Source: Eudromia elegans
Taxonomy: Eukaryota; Chordata; Aves; Tinamiformes; Tinamidae
DNA length: 64,000 nt
Direction of reading: 5' to 3'
Assembly: GCA_003342815.1 (NCBI GenBank)
Contig: PTEX01000145.1
Location: 1,642,201 to 1,706,200, forward strand
Both the position numbers and the translations under genes were made by a program. How positions within the stretch are numbered: the first letter of the stretch is position 1; each line of letters begins with the position of its first letter. Below are positions 57,801 through 64,000 of the stretch, piece after piece. The notes beneath the pieces were generated by a model that worked only from the letters and a program-made list of their open reading frames with translations, made no database searches and had not been told where the DNA came from.

Positions 57801-60800
57801 TGAAGAAATGGGTATCAAAAATGACCAACCAACCCGGAGTTACCCACATTACTGCCTGCGCTTCCTCAAAACTTAAATATTTATGAGAACAGAAACATCA
57901 ATGTGAGCCATGTTCTACACGACGAAGGCTTTATTTGGAAATAGGTTAGCAATCACCTGCTTCTGTGACCTACCTACTAAGACGCTTAGACACCTTGGTT
58001 AGTATAAACTTAAGACCACCTCCTCAACTCTGCAGGTTTACGGTTGTCCTCAGGGTTGAGGGACATCAGATAACCAGTTCATGGTATCTCTGCTCAAGTA
58101 GCAAACTAACAGTCGTTACATTATGATCCATGCTTCGATCACCAACAGAAATATTACAAGTTAAATCACTTTTTAGGTTCAGTGGGGGTTCATAATAGTC
58201 TTAACTAAGCTGGATATTCTCTGATGTGCATTTTTCATCAGATCTTAGAATTAATGATAAAATTGTTCAATCAAAGTTATACTTAGTTTTGATACCTTCC
58301 ATCAATTTAGTGATGGGAGGATCTTCTGAGGGATCCTGCACCTTCAGGTCAGAAGATGTGTTCAGATGTGCATAATCCTTACATGCAAAGAAAAATGTTT
58401 ACCATTGAGCAACAGACAAAATATGTCCAAAAGACTATGCTACCGGGTTAGCTGCATATATTGAAACTCAGATTTTGTAAGTGTTTTATGAACTCTGTCA
58501 CAATTAAACTTATCTTTAATTAAATACTCTCCCTTGTAAAAGAACTTGCAAAGTTCTGTATATTAACCTTATACACAAGTATTTTGAAAACCCAGCAGGA
58601 AATAAAAAATACAAAGCTTTATTCCAAGTTTAAGCTGAAGGGCTTCTGTTCTACTTGCTATAAAACATGCACCTCTCCAAAAGCCACAAATCTTTCAAGC
58701 AAGAACTAAAAAATAAACAAAGAATAGAAGCAAAATAAATATTCTAACCTCCAAATACAAATTTACTGCTTTCTCCACCACAAAACTATCCTGAACAAGT
58801 CCAAAGCAAAGATGTAGAGCAACAATAATTGACAGAATTGGGGGGGGAAAAAGACAAAATGCAGTGATTCACGCAACAAGCTTACCATTCAGTGGGTCTC
58901 GTCTTTTTTCTGGTTGGTGGGAAAAAAAAAAAAAGAGAGAGAAAGAAAATGAGATGTTTATTCATTGGTATCACTGGAAACTTTCATTCTAAATGTACTT
59001 TGCTAGTGTAGCTTTAAATGACCTTGAACTCACTCTTAAGAGCCTAAAAACGTTTTTAAAGACTACTTGCAACTCAAACAAAATTAAGCATTATAAAACT
59101 ATACAAAAAATCTGCAGAAATAGGCATGAATTTTAAGTGAGCAAACCAAATACAAACATAACAAAATGGCTGAGTTTCAGATGTTTTGAATACTTCAACA
59201 AATTTTGTAATCACCAAGCGGCTTTCAAATGACTTCGTTTTGACATAACCCATCAACACAAGATTTCTAAACAGTGTGTTCTACTTTTTGATTACTAGGA
59301 AACAAGACCAGGTCCTTCATTTTAATTTGAAATACAAATAGCACCTCTAAGCAGCAAGGTGCCTCTCACAGACCCCAAAGCACTTCATGATTATTTGTTT
59401 CATATGCAAGGAATAATAGAGAAGGTCCATTTACCTGATAACTGAAAAACAGAACAGAACTCAATCTCCTAAGTAGTAGCTGTTATTTTATTCACTAAGT
59501 CTAACTGTTTCACCGAGTGTGAAGAATTTTGTTTGAAATGTTAAAAGGTAGTTGCAAACATTTCACATCTCAGGATCCTTAGACACTCCTGGCACCCTGT
59601 AATGGTAAACTTAAAAGGTGTTTCCTTCACTTTCAGTTCATGGCTCTCTGCCTCAGACATTTACCTATTGCAATTATCCTTCAAGATGTGTGGTTCAGTT
59701 ACATTTACACTGCTGGTATATCTGTGCACACATTCCTAGAAGTTTTGGGTTTAACACCACCTATATAGGCAAGCACAGTTTATCATCTCTCCTGCCATAC
59801 AATACAGTTCCATAAGAAAGACTGTGTATCCTCCCTTTTAAATCCAGAATATCTAGGATATAACAGGGACTCCAAGGAGTTTTGTAGCAACAGAAATTTT
59901 TAGCAGACTATTGACTTTTCAGTAAGCCTAAGTCCATTCTATTTTCCAAGACACACAAATGGTCTTCTCCAAGGAAGACAACAGGTATGCCCAGACTGTT
60001 TTGATCTAGACAAAATAAAATCTACCCCACACTTAAGTGTGCAGCATACTTGGGCCCGGCATACTCATCTTCACTTTAAGTGGGAGTAAAGAACTTTTCA
60101 AGGTTGTGGAACCTTCATCAGATGAACAGGAGAAAAGGCTCTGAGAATCATCTTTGGCTGAGAAAGCCTGTGATAGTGAGAGGCACTGCCTTTCAGCTCA
60201 CAGCAGAGCTTGGTTAGGCAGAGAGGGCAAGCCCATGTATGGAAACCTCCCTAGATGGTACCAGGTCTGGAGGCCAAAAAAGTATGTTTGGGTTTTTTTT
60301 TTTTTTTCCTTCTTCCCCCCAATACTATGCTTTCTCCCTCTGAACACATAAGAACTACTTGCGCTGGGTTGCCAAAAGGCTGCTCAACTTCTGGAGCACA
60401 TTTACAGTCCTATCCCAGCAGCAGCAACTCAGAGAAACAGTAAAGGAGAGCGTAGGATTGAGAGCAAGTCATCTGGCACAGGATGGGATGCTGGCAAGAG
60501 CACTCTGCATTCACAGGAAATGTTGAGTGACCTTGTGCTAAATCAAGGGAACCCATTACAATATTTATTAGGAGAAACAGAGTTCAAGAGATAAAGTAAC
60601 GGAAAACAAATTGAAACACTTTAAGCACTTTTTCCAGTAATTTTTGTTGGGTGTATATACGAAGGTTAATCTGTGGCCAAAAGTCACTACTACTTCTACA
60701 GTTGCCAGATGTTCTCCGTACACAGCATTCACTCTATGAAGTGCCTGAAGTGCATTGGGAAGGGTGTAAAGAGCTAAAGCTCACACGGCAAACAGAGCTT

Positions 60801-63800
60801 CTGAGAGGGCCAGTAAAGCTCCCATTCTAGAACTACAAGTTGTCTATAAAATCAGTCAAGCTCTCAAACCTTCCACCTTCAATGCAGCTATGAACAAGGC
60901 TAAAGACTCTACTGCTCCATCATGGCAAAGTGCTCAGCATATGGAGAGGACAGGCCCTGTGCATACATCAACATACCCGAAGCAAAATAAGAAACTAAAA
61001 GGATTCATGGTTTCTGTGTGCAGACAGATCTAAAAGTGTGAATGTATCATACTGATGAGCACTAAGCGAAATGCCATGTTCAATCTTTTACTAAAAGGGA
61101 CTATTTGGGATGAATCATTAAGAAGTATAAAGGTCATGTGAGTCGAGAAAAATGAAATTATTATAGTAATTTTTTCCTAAGAATCTAACTGTAACTTTCT
61201 TTTTAAATAAGAATTTAGCTAGCTGAAGGACACACTGGTATATGAAGATCCCACATCAATCCCTTCCTTCCTTCTCCTTTCTCTGTTATTCTACTCTTTC
61301 TCACACTTTCCCCATAAACAAATTGCTTATGTGAATTCAGGGTGGACTTGTACTTGCACCTCTGTGGCACTCTAGACACGTCGCCCCTGGAGTGGCCCAC
61401 GCAGTGGGAGACACTTCATGTGCAGTGCAAGAGAGCAGAAGAGTGCCCTGCGTCTGCAAGTGTTTGACATTCTGCACAAGAGCCTCAGAATTTTAGTTCA
61501 TGCTGCCTCCCAATAACAAGGACTTTCTGAAAGACTCCTGGATAAGTCTTCTAGTCAGCCTTGAAAGGCAAAAGATGCTACTAAGTGACCACAAGGTGCA
61601 CTCATTTCAGTAGAAAATATGTCAGGTTGCACCATGATGAAATGAAATATATTTTGGAAGGCCAGAAGTGTCAAAATCTCTTTAGACTGAAAGAGCATCT
61701 ACCAGACTACACAAGGTCTATTTTTGAGAGGTTAATTGCATTAAAGAGTATTACGTCAATTTGCAATTCAGGTTATGACTTGGGCAAGTGTTAGGCCTGT
61801 TATTTCAGATTCACAATCAGACACAATCTCATTCAAGGATGACTCCCTCTATTTTTTTCTTTTTTAAATTCTTGCTTTGAAACTGAAGAAAAAATAGCTC
61901 TCTTAAAAAAGTTGCCTTCAACATGTAGTTAAAATATATTAGTAAGCTCATCCTACAGTGTGCCTTTGAGCACAGAGACCAAGACATTGCTCAAAGTATA
62001 AGAAGGAAAACTTCTGTTGTGCTGCGAAGAAAAACTACATGAGGTAGAACTGGGAACAGGAAAAGGGTTTTTGCCTAAAGCACTTCGTTTTCAAACACAG
62101 CTAAATATCGCCAACAACTTGGGCATATATTTCCTCACAAGTCGTATCTGTGCACCACACTTCAGTATTTTAGAAAGATGACAGTTAACAGAATGAAACT
62201 TCAGGAACAGAGGTAAGCTGATACAAAACTACTTGCACTCTACAGTTCAAAAACATACATCATTAATGTCACTTCTTAGTGCCCTCACTTCTTCAAAAAG
62301 TCATACTGCCACATTCTAACTTTCCCTGTGGGTAAACTTAAAAAAAAGCATTTAAGCTTCCAGACTGAAAGCTGTATGCCTGAGGCACCTCACTTGATGG
62401 AAACCCAAATGACTACACAGATCACATGTCAGTTAATGAGAACACCTCAAAGGATGGCCTTGCAAGAACAGGGACTCGTCTCTTTACATTGGACTATGCT
62501 GAACTTCTAGTGCAATTACAGTCCAGAAGGGACTACAAAAATGCACCTCGTAGCTTGGACATGAGCCCGTGCCACCGCCTACCACAAGCCTGAGAACAGA
62601 CATGTGTGCCCAAGCCCATGTTTAATATCAGCTTATTCTTCACAGTCACGTGCCTGTCAGACAGACAAGTTGTTTATGGGCTCCTCACAAAAGGACCCAG
62701 ACAGGATCTGTAGGAAGCCCAAGCTCCCTTCAAAACTGTGGCCATGTTTCTCAGGCATCGTGCAGCTGGCAAAGTGCATGTCATGCTTCAGTGTCCTGTG
62801 CCACAAGGAACACTATAGACACACTGCGTCTTCTGTTCCTGCCTTCTGATCACTACTTGTGAATAAAAGACACTTCTCTGCTAAACGCTGGACCAATGCC
62901 AATAACTCATTCATATGGACTCCTGAACACCCCAGATGGTAGAGCCTTCATTACAACCCACTTGGGCAGAATTTAAACAAATTAGTTATAAACAGCCCAG
63001 AGCTAAATGAGTGTTTAGCAAACATGAAAACAGCTTACAGAAAGATGTCTAGTTTTCCCACTGACAGCTTAAACTTTTTGCTTTTTCCTGGTCTATCTTT
63101 TAAAATACCACAACCTTGGAGTCCAACCTGCAGAGAAACTTATAGCGAAGGGCACCAAGTAACTCCAGAAAATTTTTTTTGCACAGTAGAAAAATGAAAC
63201 ATGCTTTCCTAATGCAATTACTTCTACGTGTAAATATGGCAGCAATGGCTCCAGGAGCTTTCTGACACAGACATTATTTCCTGCCTCCCCCCAAAAAGAC
63301 AACATAAACAAGCCTGAACTTAAGATTAATTTGAATATTTACCAGATTTTCTTTGCCGTCGTCCAAGTAAATCTGTTACTGTTTTTCGGAATAGTTTAGC
63401 TTCTTCTTCATTAGCAAAATTAAGACCAACTTGACACGTCTGAAAAACATTAATGTTCCCCCCCACCCATGACTAAGAAAACACTTTAAAGGCTTTCTTT
63501 ATTGTTTTCTTAAATCTTTTGAAGACATAACCAGGAAAATAGAAAAAAGAAAAACACCACATTGTAAATTTGGCACTGACTCTGAACAAAACACATTCTA
63601 ACTATGAGATATTCACCTACTAATCAAGTTTCTAAAGCTCATACTTCAACAAAATGGAGCAACGTCTTGCAGGCTGAAATTGAAGGGAGCAAAACAAACC
63701 CAAAGAAGTTGTGCTTTAAGGATACATGAAACTTGCATCATCATGCAAGTGAAAATGTATTGCGCTTGCATTACGTATTAAATTTTCTAGTTGAGGCACA

Positions 63801-64000
63801 AAACAAGCTTTATAAACAAAAATTTTCAAGGAATAATTAATATTGTATTTTTATAAGCAATTTACAGAATGAAGGTGAAGGCCTCAATTGTACTGAAAGA
63901 AGCTACAGTGCAAATAAATAAAAGATATTTTAAAGTAAGCATTTAAAGACATTGAGACTCACATCTCCAGCAAAGGTATGAAAATATCCTCTAGGACTAT
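42177..64000 (-). CDS. WASL: WASL, neural Wiskott-Aldrich syndrome protein (N-WASP), 5' end beyond right edge
   Basis: Nine exons on the minus strand join in phase into 404 codons plus TGA; the human protein is 505 residues, so about 100 N-terminal residues and two exons lie to the right. N-WASP relays Cdc42 and PIP2 signals to the Arp2/3 complex to nucleate branched actin. In order: the end of the WH1 domain (GYFHTFAGD, then [20 protein letters not shown]), a basic patch ([17 protein letters not shown]), the CRIB/GTPase-binding segment ([19 protein letters not shown]), the autoinhibitory helix with the regulatory tyrosine ([15 protein letters not shown]), a long polyproline region, two WH2 motifs ([30 protein letters not shown]), the central helix ([17 protein letters not shown]) and an acidic tail ending DDDEWDD. 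All key elements are intact. Confidence 0.97.
42239..43775 (-). other. WASL: WASL last intron, 1.5 kb
   Basis: AT-rich, with A-rich low-complexity tracts near 42495-42590. No exon or repeat family is recognised. Confidence 0.85.
43776..43884 (-). CDS. WASL: WASL exon (central region)
   Basis: Acceptor CTTTAAG|GTA and donor TTCAG|GTAAGC. It encodes [16 protein letters not shown] and [20 protein letters not shown], the Arp2/3-contacting central helix. It ends in phase 1. Confidence 0.95.
43885..46053 (-). other. WASL: WASL intron, 2.2 kb
   Basis: AT-rich with several short A-runs (for example near 44397-44408 and 44879-44889). Nothing further is recognised. Confidence 0.85.
46054..46574 (-). 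CDS. WASL: WASL exon (polyproline region and both WH2 motifs, 521 nt)
   Basis: Acceptor GTTCTTTCAG|CT and donor AAATCT|GTAAGT. Repeated runs of CCT/CCA/CCG codons give proline tracts broken by short [17 protein letters not shown] and HSSSAPSGP linkers. Two WH2 repeats about 28 residues apart follow. The reverse strand looks GGT/GGA-rich and gives false frames. Confidence 0.95.
48110..48142. repeat. (CT)n(TA)n microsatellite
   Basis: About eight CT units pass directly into about nine TA units inside a WASL intron. TA-rich words continue on the left side (about 48073-48103). Confidence 0.85.
48775..48851. repeat. 77-nt uninterrupted T homopolymer
   Basis: All 77 bases are T. It reads as A77 on the WASL strand. 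No recognisable retroposon body or target duplication is seen next to it. Confidence 0.95.
50706..50859 (-). CDS. WASL: WASL exon (GTPase-binding/autoinhibitory domain)
   Basis: Acceptor TTAACTTACAG|GTA and donor CAAG|GTGGGT. It encodes [19 protein letters not shown], then [22 protein letters not shown], with the regulatory Src/Abl-type tyrosine present. The frame continues a short way into the intron. Confidence 0.95.
50860..51211 (-). other. WASL: WASL intron, 352 nt
   Basis: A short AT-rich intron with consensus ends. Nothing else is seen. Confidence 0.88.
51212..51254 (-). CDS. WASL: WASL exon (CRIB core, 43 nt)
   Basis: Acceptor TTTTTTTAAG|GCAC and donor TTTGAT|GTAAGT. It encodes [14 protein letters not shown], the Cdc42-binding core. 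It is too short for ORF searches. Confidence 0.95.
51767..51792. repeat. T26 homopolymer
   Basis: 26 consecutive T bases in a WASL intron. Confidence 0.95.
51966..52039. repeat. Imperfect 37-bp tandem duplication
   Basis: Two adjacent copies both begin CTACAGAAAAGGC and end TTTGC, with about six differences between them. It is a local duplication in an intron and non-coding. Confidence 0.8.
53987..54155 (-). CDS. WASL: WASL exon (basic region and start of CRIB)
   Basis: Acceptor TTCACAG|GT and donor TTTCA|GTAAGA. It encodes [18 protein letters not shown], the lysine-rich PIP2-binding patch and IGTPSNFQ. It ends in phase 2. Confidence 0.95.
54156..58885 (-). other. WASL: WASL intron, 4.7 kb, with two exon-like stretches
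   Basis: It holds the candidate cassette exon 56111-56341 and the candidate poison exon 58296-58377. The rest is AT-rich and featureless by eye. Confidence 0.8.
56111..56341 (-). other. Candidate in-frame cassette exon in WASL intron (231 nt, unconfirmed)
   Basis: On the minus strand an open frame with an ATG at 56387 runs without a stop to a consensus donor GACG|GTAAGA at 56111/56110. An AG at 56343-56342 (ATATCACAG|AT) would start an exon of 231 nt, exactly 77 codons, with phase 1 at both ends. This matches the phase of the flanking WASL microexon and exon 53987-54155. The peptide (for example [26 protein letters not shown]) matches no family I recognise. It is not part of known N-WASP, so treat it as a hypothesis. 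Chance open sequence is the main alternative. Confidence 0.3.
58886..58909 (-). CDS. WASL: WASL 24-nt microexon
   Basis: The acceptor follows a T-rich tract and CCCACCAACCAG; the donor is AATG|GTAAGC. With split codons at both ends it encodes EKRRDPLNG, matching human EKRRDPPNG, so it is a real coding microexon. It is symmetric (phase 1 at both ends). Confidence 0.93.
58910..63342 (-). other. WASL: WASL intron, 4.4 kb
   Basis: The 3' end carries a T-rich tract next to the microexon acceptor. The rest is AT-rich with no recognised repeat or gene. Confidence 0.85.
63343..63439 (-). CDS. WASL: WASL exon (end of WH1 domain)
   Basis: Acceptor GTTTTTCAG|ACG and donor TCTG|GTAAAT. It encodes [15 protein letters not shown] to LLGRRQRKS and ends in phase 1. 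Confidence 0.95.
63440..63962 (-). other. WASL: WASL intron, 523 nt
   Basis: Consensus ends (GTGAGT, TTTTTCAG). Nothing else is seen. Confidence 0.88.
63963..64000 (-). CDS. WASL: WASL exon, cut by the window edge (WH1 domain)
   Basis: It encodes [12 protein letters not shown] with donor GGAGAT|GTGAGT in phase 0. The exon continues to the right of the window. Confidence 0.9.

Noticed and set aside
59330..59400. Sequence resembling an ancient SINE/MIR-like core (AAAGCACTTCATGA)
   Set aside because: Too short and diverged to assign by eye.
1..64000. CRISPR arrays, tRNA, rRNA and bacterial operon features
   Set aside because: None seen; the window is intron-bearing vertebrate DNA.

Overview
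This window is nuclear DNA from a vertebrate, almost certainly a bird. Genes are split by GT-AG introns, background DNA is AT-rich, and the recognisable interspersed repeats are CR1 LINEs. Two of these end in the avian-type CR1 tail of repeated ATTCTATG units. There are no bacterial, phage or CRISPR features. Three protein-coding genes are present in the order ASB15 (+), LMOD2 (+), WASL (-), which is the arrangement I know from human 7q31. All exon borders were placed by eye, from splice sites, reading phase and remembered protein similarity; no alignment was run.

Region by region: 1-8600 holds the 3' six coding exons of ASB15, a muscle ankyrin-repeat/SOCS-box protein whose first exons lie left of the window. 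A CR1 copy with a long open reverse-transcriptase frame sits in its last intron. 8600-18800 is intergenic, with a purine-skewed GC-rich block near 14.0-14.6 kb, a reversed CR1 at 17.2-17.7 kb and a GC-rich stretch upstream of LMOD2. 18927-25130 holds the complete LMOD2 gene (leiomodin-2): three coding exons and 553 codons, the last exon only eight codons plus stop. 25130-39515 is intergenic, with two decayed CR1 pieces, one young CR1 3' end, and two GC/CpG-rich blocks near 28.1-28.4 and 35.3-35.9 kb. 39515-64000 is the 3' part of WASL (N-WASP) on the minus strand: a 3' UTR of about 2.7 kb and nine coding exons, the right-most cut by the window edge.

LMOD2 and WASL are both actin-filament nucleators with polyproline and WH2 segments, and they lie tail to tail. 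ASB15 is a muscle-expressed substrate receptor for a Cullin-5 ubiquitin ligase in its family context. I see no operon-like coupling; the neighbourhood is a conserved syntenic block.

The most interesting unexplained signals are these: (i) a 231-nt open stretch in a WASL intron (56111-56341) with a consensus donor and matching phase 1 at both ends, which looks like an undescribed in-frame cassette exon; (ii) an 82-nt exon-like stretch at 58296-58377 that would act as a poison exon; (iii) two ASB15 exons that each have a good upstream alternative acceptor adding an exact multiple of three bases; (iv) a CpG-dense block at 28.1-28.4 kb with no gene; (v) an uninterrupted 77-nt T run.
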